From positions 310,001-374,000 of the forward strand of contig JAACJK010000165.1 of the NCBI GenBank assembly GCA_013368325.1: DNA of 64,000 nucleotides, given 5' to 3'. This stretch comes from Ephemerocybe angulata (taxonomy: Eukaryota; Basidiomycota; Agaricomycetes; Agaricales; Psathyrellaceae). Position numbers and translations under genes: made by a program. The notes below the pieces were generated by a model. It was given only the letters and a program-made list of their open reading frames with translations, searched no databases and had not been told where the DNA came from. Positions 10,489 to 20,670 of the stretch are shown here, one piece after another; within the stretch, counting starts at the first letter, position 1; the number at the start of each line of letters is the position of its first letter.

Positions 10489-12549
10489 TCAATGCTCGCA
10501 GAGCGAAATCGGTGTTGCAGCAAACTGGCCCTGATGAGCGAGGACATACGACTTTCGCTCGGCCATAAGCTTCTCCCTCAACTCCTTCGCTGTCTCCATA
10601 TCGATAGGAAAGTCCTCAACGCTGGAGAATATCCTCTGCTTCAACTCATTCGGCAGCTTCGTCAGTGCATCTGCGTCCTGAATGTCCCCTTCCTTCGCCG
10701 GGACCTCTTCCGCCCACCAATCGAGCCTCTGTGGTGGAACATCGGCCGTGCTTATGATGCTAGTGTGAGGGTCCACGAGGAAGAGCGCCATAATCTTCCT
10801 GTGTCCGGGTTTCGTTGGGTCCTCGAGCTTGAATGGCTGGACCTGGTGTTGGAGGATGTTGGGGAAGGTGATGACTCTTCCTTCCCTTGTGTCGACGCTG
10901 CCGAGCACTTGGATGGAGTCCGTCTCTGTATCGATCCCAAAGACTTCAGGGAGCCATTCGTGGTAGTACTGCGGATAGTCTAGTTTCCCGCGTTCTGGAA
11001 CTTGTGACTGTTGCCGGAAAGAGAGGCTTGAAGGCGAGATGTTCTCGCACGAGTAGTAGTAGATTGCGCTGGCGCAGATGCTTTCGTTCTATGGCATCGG
11101 AAGCATGAGCAACATCCACGCAATCGAAACTAGGATACTCACCATCTTTCCTTCGACGTGCCAGCTGCCGCCCTCGTACTCTGGCTTTCCTGGCGTCAAC
11201 TCGATGTTTGCGAGTTTCACAATGACCTGAAGCGGTCTCTCAGCACACAGCTCCTTCAGACTCAGTGGATCCGGTGCTGCCAGCGGCTCGAACTCTCCCG
11301 GTTCAGGAAGTACGACTCGCCTAGTGTCTTCGCACCACTGGCTCCAGACATCAAGGCGAGCGTACCATGCATCATGGCTCTCGCCCTCCTCTTGGGCTGG
11401 GCCAAAAGACTTGCTCCCGGGGTCGGGATCATACTTTGCTTCGGTAAATGGGATGCGACGTGAGATGCGGGATCCACCTTCAGATTGGATAGGAGCAAGG
11501 GTGCGCTCCCAGAGGGGTATAGCCGCCGCAATCACGTCCTCGACGACCGCGTAGAGATCAGGGTGGTGTTCAGGGTGCAAGTTGTTGATATAAGTGAGGA
11601 TTCTGACGGGTCTCAGTCAGTCCGAGGTGGGGAACAATGAGAGAGACAAAGTAACCCACCTTGGCTTCTCGCCTAGGATATCGACTTCACACGGGAGCCA
11701 TTGGAATTCCGTGCTGTAGGGAATCGGTTCCTCAGGCTCGTACCTCGCCCAACGTTCCCGCGGGATCCTTGGCTGAGGGGTCCCTGGAATTGGGATTACT
11801 TCGCCTTCGCCACAGCGCTGGGCGCAATCCTCAAGAGTCGTGGCTGCGGTTCCAACAGGCAAGATTCTGCTTGTACCATAGATCAAGGGGAAGAGACTGG
11901 GGTGTACGAGATCGAGCACCTTGCCGTCGGAGCCAGGGTGCCAGTCCTTCTTGTGCTCTGGGACGTCCTCGAGGGGGCGAACGCATCGCAGAAGTGCCAG
12001 CCTCGTCTCCTCTGAGACTGCAGTGTCGGATTTCCAGACATCGCCGGGGAAGACCTGGATGCCGCCTCGTGGAGAGTCGTCGAAGTTCGCTGCGCGGTGC
12101 TGCAGCTCCTTTATGCAGTAATCAAACATGGCTTTCGTCATCTCCTCTTCTCGGTTTGACTCTTCGAGAACTGCCTCGCCCTCCCATTTCTTGATGATTT
12201 CGTCATTGAAACCCTACCGGCGTGTAACTGGTGAGTCGAGTGGATCGTAATCTGCGGTTTCCAGTACCTTATCTGTCCAGCCAAGCTTGTCGGTCACGGC
12301 GTTCATGAACCTGAGCATCGTCAATTCACGCAGAGTGATTAGAGCCAAGCTAGGGATATCCGAGGTGAGCTTTGTGATATCCTGAGTTGAGACCATGGTA
12401 TGTACTTACCTGCCGCCGTCATAGCCAGTATCGACTAGTGCATTGGGAAAGAGTGAACGAATCTCGCCGGGCTTGGGCGTAGGAACCCAATCCACGTCCT
12501 TTCCGCGCCCAGGTTTCTCTGTGACAAATAGGGGCCCCAATCTACTCAT
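10489..12549 (-). CDS. DUF4246 family protein, copy 2
   Basis: Five exons on the complement: 12549-12410, 12349-12268, 12213-11660, 11602-11143, 11088-10489. Lengths are 140, 82, 554, 460 and 600, giving 611 residues with all phases closing. It is a close paralogue of copy 1, same strand, about 3.2 kb away. It keeps the TEKPGRGKD start, VHPSLFPLIYG, WHVEGKMNE and GHRKIMALFLVDP blocks. It differs by one extra codon in exon 3 and by a changed stretch QVPERGKLDYPQ in exon 5, where copies 1 and 3 read QRPDYMDI and LRPDYMDI. No lesion is seen, so it is probably active. Molecular function is not established. The inferred oxygenase-like fold is only a suggestion. Confidence 0.88.
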
Positions 12550-12850
12550 GGCGGTGGGGGGTGGAATTGGGGATGAAGGGTTGTTGCAGGACGTGGGCAC
12601 AACCACTTCGCGATATATAGAGCGCCCGCCAGCGGCGGTGCCCGACTTATTTACGAGCTGGAAACTGTATCCTTAAATCAAACCCGACGCCTGCCCCGGC
12701 GGGACGCGAGTCAACTCTGAGTCAGGAGGATGGATGTGGAGGAGGGAAGACCTTCGCGATCGAATTGCGTGTTTTCTGGGATTTGGCGAAGTTAGAGCGG
12801 AGCTCTGAATTTAGATTCGCGATGGGCGTGGCTTAAGCTTGCAATTGCGC
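12550..12850 (-). promoter_or_regulatory. Upstream region of DUF4246 copy 2 with shared blocks
   Basis: On the - strand a TATA-like ctatatatcg (12620-12611) lies about 65 bases before the ATG. Next come the GC block AGCGCCCGCCAGCGGCGGTG (12621-12640 on +) and a GAGTCAACTCTGAGTCA double site at 12708-12724. A GAAGTTAGAGCGGAGCTC stretch near 12790 is identical to one upstream of copy 1. It lacks the CTCGAGTCAGATGG block seen in copies 1 and 3. Confidence 0.5.
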
Positions 12851-13598
12851 GCTAGCGACACCTCTTCTTGACCGGTACCTTGCCAATAAGCCTTGATAAG
12901 CGCTGGTTGAATCTCGGATTGGTGGGTGCACCCAGTGTGCACGAAATGCCAGTGTGTTCCCTGTGGATCCCGCTAGGGACAGAAACACGATAGAAACCTG
13001 TAATTGTTGCAAGTCCTTTCCTGATCATGAGGAAAGGCAGGAAGAACCTGGGGGTAATGCGGCACCCGCCGTACAGTAAGCACAATGCAGGTACTCTATC
13101 GGAGTCTGTCATTTAAGCTCCCGTAAATTCGCGGCGCTATTTCGAGCCATCGAAGTTCGAGGTCCCATCCCTTTCGCCATCTCAGTTTGACCCCAAAGAG
13201 AAGCGAGAATCTCTCGCCGTGCGGCAGTTCGGCTGGGGCCAGACGAACAGAGGCGAGGAACGCGGCGGCCTTAATGATAACAATGAGCTTGTGCTCCATC
13301 GTACGGCTTGGTGGTGAGTAACTCTGGGGTATGTACACACGGATATTATACGTACTCTGCAACCGTGTAGGTACGCAATTTGCGGCCTTTTCTATGCTTT
13401 CTGTCCTTCCATTGATTATTTTCTTGATGCTTCCAATTTAAGCGCCCGCCGATTCTTCTTCATTCAGCGAGATCCCTCATCACAGGCTTTTGGTATTCGC
13501 ACTTGATCCGTATGTCTGAGGAGGCTAGACCCTAGTGGTATACAATAAGGTAACTCAAACTTTGAGTGTAACAGGAATTGAGTTGATGAGTCACCACT
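12851..13598. other. Intergenic with duplicated segments
   Basis: 12938-13005 is the right member of the direct repeat around DUF4246 copy 2. The TTAAGCGCCCGCCGATTC stretch at 13438-13455 resembles 25807-25824, the 3' flank of the third ankyrin gene. No gene is seen. Confidence 0.45.
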
Positions 13599-16500
13599 TC
13601 AACCTCCACCAGGCTTCTCTGAGACTGCGCCATCCTGTGCCCCGCCGCCATTTGACCCCGCAAACTCTTCCAATATTCGAAGACACTTGTACTGCTTATC
13701 CCACAATATTAGCGTCCCGTATGGCCATTCTTTAGGTGGATGTTCAAGATGCTGCTTGACGTCCGCCACATCGACGATAATTTCGGGGACTGCGCAAAGG
13801 TCCAGCACAATAGCTTCTTTACCTGGGAAGACCGCCCAAGTCAAGGCCGTCCGCCCACCGGTGTCCGCTGCATTCACGTTAATCCCAGGCGCCGTAAGGA
13901 GGAGCTTAGCAGCAGCTTCGCGGCCGTACCTGGCCGCAAGCATCAAAGGTGTCCTCCCCTTGTTGTCTGCCGCGTTGGCGTCGACCGCAGGCGTGGCGAG
14001 AAGGAGCTCGACAACTGCTTCGTTACCTTGCTCAGCTGCAGAGCTCAAGGCTGTCTGCCCACGGGTGTCTGGCGCGTTGACTTCAATCCCAGGCGCAGCG
14101 AGAAGGAGCTCGACAACTGCTTCGTGGCGATTCAGAACCGCAGAATGCAAGGGTGTCCTCCAATCGGTGTCTGGCGTGTTGACATCTATCCCAGGCGCGG
14201 CGAGAAGGAGCTTGACGACAGATTTGTGGCCTTCAATGGCCGCAAATGTCAAGGGTGTCCACCCATAGGTGTCTGGCGCGTTGACCTCGATCCCAGGCGC
14301 AGCGAGGAGGACCTTGACAAGTGCTTCGCGGCCCTCCCGAGCCGCAAAACTCAAGGGTGTCTTGCCACTGGTGTCTGGCGCGTTGACGTCGATCCCAGGC
14401 GCGGTGAGGAGGAGCTTGATGATAGCTTCGTGGTTCTTTTCTGCTGCGAAGCTCAAGGGCGTCCTCCCACTGTCGTCTGGCGCGTTGACGTCGATCCCGT
14501 GCGCGGTGAGGAGGAGCTCGACGACAGCTTCGTGACCATTTTCTGTTGCAAGGCTTAAGGGCGTCTTCCCCCTGGTGTCTGGCGCATTGACGTCATTCCC
14601 AGCCACGGCGAGCAGGAGCTCGACAACATTTTGGTAACCTTTCTTAGCCGCAACGCATAAGGGTGTCTTGCGCATGTTTTTTGGTGTTTTGACGTCGATC
14701 CCAGGTGCGGTGACAAGGAACTTGACGACGGCTTCAAAATCCTGCCCCATAGAGAGCGCGGAAAATAAAGCTGATGTCCCATGAGTGTTCCTTGCATTGA
14801 CATTGAGGCCGGAGAGTGCCTCAAAGAAAGCCTTGAAGATAATTTGCAATCCAATTTTAGCTTAGACACGTGTATGCTATTCGAGAAGAGCATGTACCTG
14901 ACGGTCTCCAGAATAGAGGTCTAGAGACGGAAGAAGAAGCTTGACTGCGGCTCCATAACCATTCTCTGCTGCTTGAACAAGAGCCTTGACCCCATCTACA
15001 TAGGAGAATCAGTTTGCCAGTACATAACTAAGAGTATGTCACTTTTCAGACCTAACGACCCCTGATCCACTTTATTGAGGAGCCGAAGACAATCTGCATT
15101 ATCCCTAGCGACCATATACGCGTCTCTCCTATACCCATCTAGATATACAATAAGTGCATGCACAAGTTACACTGGTTAGAGCATACCTTTTATATTTGGA
15201 TCTGCCCCCGCTTCTAAGAGGGTTCTGATGGCATCCAACTCTTCAAGGTTACAAGCCATGCGAATCGCACTAATATTGTCTATATGCAATCAATAATTAG
15301 GCTACAGCAGCTGTCGTGTGGAGCTACATACCCTCAATTTTTGCATTCGCATTTGCACCCCTTGCAATCCAGGTTCGTACCAGGCTCTCGTCCTTTGCCT
15401 TGATCGCACCCCCAAGTCCCATATCCAAGTCCTTCTGTCTCTGCTTCATCCTGCGAGCGAGAAACGTCTCAGCGAGATCACGGAGAGGCATGAATAACAA
15501 GAGCATCGCCAGGATCTGGCCAAATCCCCACTCGGTTTCGTCTTCGCTTTGGAGACCTTTATTCTGCTTCAACGCGAGCTCAATGTCAATGATGAAGACG
15601 AGGTTGATGGCCAACAGAAAGATTAGACCGATGAAGGGAGGAAGGATGCCCCAGCGATTCACGATGGAGCTGTGTGCACGGCGAATCCAAAACCGGAACT
15701 TCGAACGGCCAATGAGGGAATTAGGTGTCGCTCCAGAGCCTGCAAGTGTTGGAACTGGGCTGATATGGTGAAGACGATAGAGCCCGAGGAATAACAAGAT
15801 CGGGAGAATGAGGTTTAGGCCTGGGACGAGGAACACTGCGTAGACGACCAATGAGACAATCCGCAGCGCCTCTGAAGCGAATGGGACGTGCTTTCCCAAG
15901 ATTGCGAGGAGCGCGTGCTTGGCTGCACAATCGTTCGCAGAATCCTGGCCCTCTCCGAATGTCCGAATATTACCCCAGAGCCACAGCCCCAGCGCGGCCA
16001 TGAGGCTGAGGTGTAGCGAGCCCAAAAGTAACACAAATCGCTTGACGAGCAGCTTTGCACCCGCGCGCGCATAGTCGTCGTTGCCCTGCACATCCACTGC
16101 ATACATCTCTATGAACATCCAAAACGATTAGGGACAAAGTCGTGACTCGCCTTTCCGAGCTCGGTCGACACCGCTCCGAATAGGGACAACGTCAGCGCCA
16201 TTGGTCTGACCAATTTCAGGGTCTGAGCCAGCACTTGTCCGATTTGACTGTGCGGCACCTGTTCCGAACAAGTTGAGACTCTACAATCGAGAGACTTGGC
16301 AACTCTGGACTCACTGGGGTGAGCAATGGCGACCGCCAATTCCCGGATATGCTGGATCCAAGCGCGCCAGGTGGGCTTGACCGGATTACGAATGCCCAAT
16401 TGGCTCTTGTGTTGAATATAGAGGAGGAAGTAGATGAACGCATTGGTATTGTTCATCCAGGACATATTGAGGACGATACTGGCGTGATAGTTGGTTAGAC

Positions 16501-16735
16501 CGAGTGTCTGAGCTTGAACGATAGAGGAGATGAGGATCGCGAATGCCAGTACGAGGTTTGTCGTGGCCTGAGTCTCGGCGGCATCCAATTCGCCCTGCGT
16601 AACCTTTCCATCGAAGAGAGCCCAAAAAGCCGGAAGGAAACACAAGAGATTCTGAATGTAGATCGCGATGCGAACGCCGAACCCAGCAATGTCTGGATTT
16701 CCCGGGATTGTGCAGAGTCTAGCAGGCATGGACAT
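13599..16735 (-). CDS. Multi-pass membrane protein with C-terminal ankyrin array, copy A
   Basis: Seven exons on the complement: 16735-16315, 16258-16151, 16108-15332, 15279-15187, 15138-15052, 14995-14898, 14831-13599. All phases close to 938 residues. Exon 1 carries GNPDIAGFGVRIAIYIQNLL and two or three membrane segments up to AFIYFLLYIQH. Exon 3 carries about four more (VLLLGSLHLSLMAALGLWLW, VYAVFLVPGLNLILPILLFL, FIGLIFLLAINLVFIIDI, ILAMLLLFMPLRDLAE). Two degenerate ankyrin units follow in exons 4 and 6, then about ten 33-34 residue repeats (GRTPLSFAA..HEAVVKLLL..PGIDVNAPDT) in exon 7. The tail ends EKPGGG. No catalytic domain is seen. A membrane receptor or scaffold with cytosolic ankyrin repeats is the simplest reading. 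Intron 16150-16109 is 42 bases and begins GC. Confidence 0.85.
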
Positions 16736-17676
16736 GGAGGGTTGAGAAGGAGCAGCAAGCTGTCATCGTGGACCGCAAGCGCATCGCATCGCAAACATGA
16801 GGCAGCTGATGGAGAGTCACATCGGATAAAGACAGGAAATGAGAAACCATAGCAGGGGACATCGAAGCTATGTGAAGCATGTGAAGAGCGAAGCACAATG
16901 AGCACTAGTCGAGCACTCACAACAAGAGCCTGCAAAAAACCCCTCGATCAAAGAAGTTGAAATGTCCACAGGCATGAACACGGGCGCACACACAGGTCGC
17001 CCACAAGCACAAACCCTGCCTTGATTAAGCAAAGAGGAGATCGACTATAGACCGTTCACTACCCTCATGATGAGTCTCTGGTGGTATTAGGAACGAGGCC
17101 TTTGCCAGCACCTCTCTATTCTTCACGTTTGCAGGGCGAGGCGGGGCGAAGGAATAACAAAAAATTGGAGCGTGGGCCAAGTCGAAGTGAGCGAGCGCCA
17201 AGGAGAATGATAAAAAGAGGTACTCACCTGCCGGGTAGTCGCCTGCTGCTCTATCACAGGCTCCGATGACACCCAGCTCAAGCCATATAGATGAGGTCAA
17301 AGGAACGGAACGGTGACTTGACGGTGACTCGACCAGTAAATGTCAATGAGAGGGATACAGAACTCATATCTCGCGCGCGTGAGACCATATTCGAAGCATT
17401 TCAGTCGAGAAGGCAAGTCTCTGACCATGAGCCTTGAGACTCAGTCGGCGTCCTCGATGTTGGATTGCAACATGGTGGTCGAGTCCAACAGTGTCCAAGC
17501 AACCATGAAGCAACCGGCGGTATGTAATGCCCGCACGAGCCTCTGATCGCCGGATCGCATCACGGAGACAGGGGCCAACTTCGCAGCAGTCTACCGCTCA
17601 GAAGGTCAATATCAAGCCTCCTAACGCTATGCATAGCACGCTTCGATGCTTCAGAACTTGGGAGCCCCTTTCTCTA
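16736..17676. other. 5' flank of copy A, conserved with copies B and C
   Basis: No coding gene is seen. 17190-17235 (gagcgagcgccaagg..atgataa..tactcacc) resembles 23864-23905 upstream of copy B, and each holds a donor-like GTGAGTA or GTAAGTA on the - strand. This suggests a 5' untranslated intron. 17535-17580, with GCATCACGGAGACAGGGGCC, resembles 24195-24215 and 30001-30020 (gagataggggcc), a block shared by all three copies. Confidence 0.45.
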
Positions 17677-19428
17677 CTACGAGATAATACAGCACATATT
17701 TCTTCCTTTAACCTTTCTAACCCTTGTAGCATGTGTTTTCAGCACATTATTTAGGCCGTCCCGCTTCAAGCAATTCTCGAAGGCGAAGCTCTTAGCAAGT
17801 TCATCCAACTCTTTCTCATCGAGACCCTTAAAGAGGTCGGTCCACTCTTTAAGCATCATCTCTGCGACGAGCATAGTCCTTGCAAGCCGCGTCACCCGCT
17901 CCTTGTGCCCCCAGCGTGGTGGATAGAGAACTAGGTGGCTCGTCTCCAGGACTGAGTCCTCAATGAGAGAGACGATGGGCGCGTAGATGTGTTCCACGGG
18001 CCGCTCATCTTTCCCCCACGCATCGACGGCCAGTCTATGCTTCTTGGCAATGAAGTCCGCAAAGCGGCGTCGGTAAGGGGTATTAGGGGAGACGTAGACC
18101 ATTCCTTGGAACCCGAGATCCTTGTAAAGCCAGATACACCAACTTAGGCGGTCCTAAAGGGCAGCCAAATTCAGTACACTAAAATGGTAGTATGGAAAGA
18201 TCGCGCACCTTCTCGTATATATCGAGCTGGTCACGCAGAACTGCAAATCGGCGAGCATTGGTATCGTCCGTCGCGTCCCCGTCATACTCCCGCCTCGCGT
18301 AAACCGGCCCCCACTCCCCGTTCCACACACATAACTCATGCTTGTCGATCCACTCTCTGCGGCTCTTGTACAGGTTAAGCATCACCTCCTTCTGAGCGTC
18401 CGTTCCCTCATATGGCTCGGTGAAACCAGGCAGGCCATACCACGAATAGTCGTGGATTGCAAACGCCGTATTTGTCCACCGAGTCCCTGCATCATCAGGG
18501 AACTTGCTGAAGTCAGTCGAGAACGTGTTCCCGTCCAGGAAGAGAATGTGGTCTTTGTCTATCGCGCGGATGGTATCGTGCAGCCGGTCGTATAAAGTGA
18601 TGACACCCTGGTGTTCAGGGTGCGGGTCGGCGGGCTCGTTGAGGAGGTTGTACCCAGCAATCCATGGGTTTCCTTTGTAGTGCGTTGCAATTTCCTTCCA
18701 TAGCCAGACGAATCGATCTTGAAAGTCCTTGTACCTCCAGAAGGTTGCCAAGTGAGAACCGGTATCAGCGTGCCAGCCGCCGTTCTGTCCGCCGGGTGCG
18801 TTGTGGAGATCGATTATGGTGTAGATGGAATACTTGGCGCAGAACTCGATAGCTCGATCCAGATGCTTAAAGCAGTCTGGCTTAAGAACTCGGGGGTTGA
18901 GATCGTCTATCCAGATTGACAAGGACATTAGGTTAATGTGTATGGTGCTAAAAATCATGAGGCTTCACCTTCAAAATGACGGTAATTGACCCCAATCCGA
19001 ATGCAATTCAATCCGAGCGACTTGAAGAATTTCGCGTCTGCCTCCGCGAAGAAGTATTCCAGAAACTATTAGAGATAAACGGGTTAGGCCTTCAAGTATT
19101 CTGATGGACTGAAGGAGCCCTCTCCGACGTACCTTCTCGTGAAAGAAATCCGCCTTCTCCTTCCCTATCGCCTCCTCTAGTCCTTCACGCATTTGTACTT
19201 CGCACCCAGGAAACCCTAGATAGAGATGGTAAGCGAGTATACTTTCCCGGTGCCTTCCGGTACTCACCTGAGATGAAGTTCTCCATACTGAGGACGCTCG
19301 TCAGAGTGCATTTCAAAGGGACAAAAGGAGATTAACCTCATCCATCCACCGAGGCCGGCCCCGTGCAGAACGACCTCGTTTCCATCCGCGTCTACCAGCT
19401 TAGTTCCCTCGACCTTCAGAAACGACAT
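17677..19428 (-). CDS. GH5-family glycosidase with C-terminal CaaX box
   Basis: Six exons on the complement: 19428-19337, 19287-19268, 19215-19133, 19065-18969, 18906-18209, 18153-17677. All phases close to 488 residues. The N-terminus (HGAGLGGWMSMENFISGFPGCE), NCIRIGVNYRHFE, IIDLHNAPGGQNGGWH and YNLLNEPAD are clan A glycosidase blocks. Glu188 in NEP is the expected acid/base, and Glu295 in WNGEWGPVYA the expected nucleophile. There is no signal peptide, so the enzyme is intracellular. It ends RVRKVKGRNMCCIIS. The last four residues CIIS fit a farnesylation box, the extra Cys could be acylated, and the basic run before it suits membrane charge. A role on a cytosolic membrane lipid such as a sterol or ceramide glucoside is my inference. 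Cell-wall glucan is the alternative. The GH5 subfamily is not assigned. Confidence 0.88.
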
Positions 19429-20670
19429 GGAGGCGATATGGCGGGGTGCTTCTCAGTCAAGAAGCGGGTGCTGCTTATAACACATGCCGGGTGGATTTCG
19501 GAGAATTGGCGGCAGTGGGACAGGGACCATTGGACCTTGGTTCATGTGGGGTACAGATTGGGCACAGAAGCTGTTTGAAGATGAGTCAGCCGTCTCGCAG
19601 GGTCCACAAGATAGCAGCGAGTGGTACCTATCATGCAGCACAAAGGATAGATCGAAAATACTCAGGCTGATTCTATCAGAACATTACTGGGCATATCCTC
19701 TTCCTGACGTGGCTGCTGGAGTCGTCCAAACTCATCCAATCAAGCTGAGACGAAATCATGGAAATAGAGGTACTGGTTGTGTAATAAGATGGTCATGGTC
19801 TGAAGCAGACCGTACAGACCGTACTAGCGCTCGGCTTGGCACATGTCGGTGTCAGTGATCCGCCGCCGTCGGAGCATGGAGTTCAATTCCGCTCGTACCC
19901 ATCGTTTGGATGCAAAGAACGAACACTGGAGGGGTGCGGGTAACGCGTCCGATAGATGCTTGCAGTGCGAATCAGATGGAGAGGCCATCAGCCGATTACA
20001 CATTGCGCACCTAACCTCAGGGCAAGCCAAGGGCAAGCTTCGAAATTCGAAGTTTAGTCTGGCCTTGCTTGACATCTCGATGCATAGCTCGACTGCATGT
20101 ACGATCACACGGATGATACCTTCAAACTGAATGGGTGAGCTACTGGATTTCCTAATACATCATCCTCCAACTCACGAGCCGCATCTCGTATCAACAACGG
20201 GATAAATCATTGGGCGCTTAACACGAACTATAGGCGCTCTTCTGATCGTCCTCTCGGAAGAACAATCCCAGGGGCCATGTAGGATCAGATGCGCATATGA
20301 GAGAATTCAGTAATCCAGAGCAAGGGATGGATATCAACAATAATGCTAAGCCCGGAGACTCGGGCGTGGAATGCCCTGAGACTCTGAATCTTAAGGTAGG
20401 TGCTGAAATCGGAGTATTGAGATGCATGCACCTGGAGGGTGGTCAGTTGGGCACCGGGTGTCGCGAAAGATATGTGAGTTCCCTCGGTGCGGATCGGAAC
20501 CTCTGCTGGCGATCCTGAGGCCAATTGAGCTGAGCCAAAGCTAAGCTCGAAGTTTGAGAAACGGGCGACGAATTATTGCTGTATGTGTTGAAAAATGGGT
20601 GCAGGTAAAGGAGACTGATCCACACAGACAACTCGAACTTGATATTTTTATTCACCTACAAATTGCCCAT
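19429..20670. other. Intergenic between GH5 start and ankyrin copy B
   Basis: Only short frames are present. 20217-20320 resembles 30855-30945 (GGCGC.CTTCTGATCG..., AGATGCGCATATGAGAG.ATTCAG), a dispersed repeat of about 100 bases. The last 100 bases resemble the 3' flank of copy C (GAGACT..., CTCGAAC.TGATA). Confidence 0.45.
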
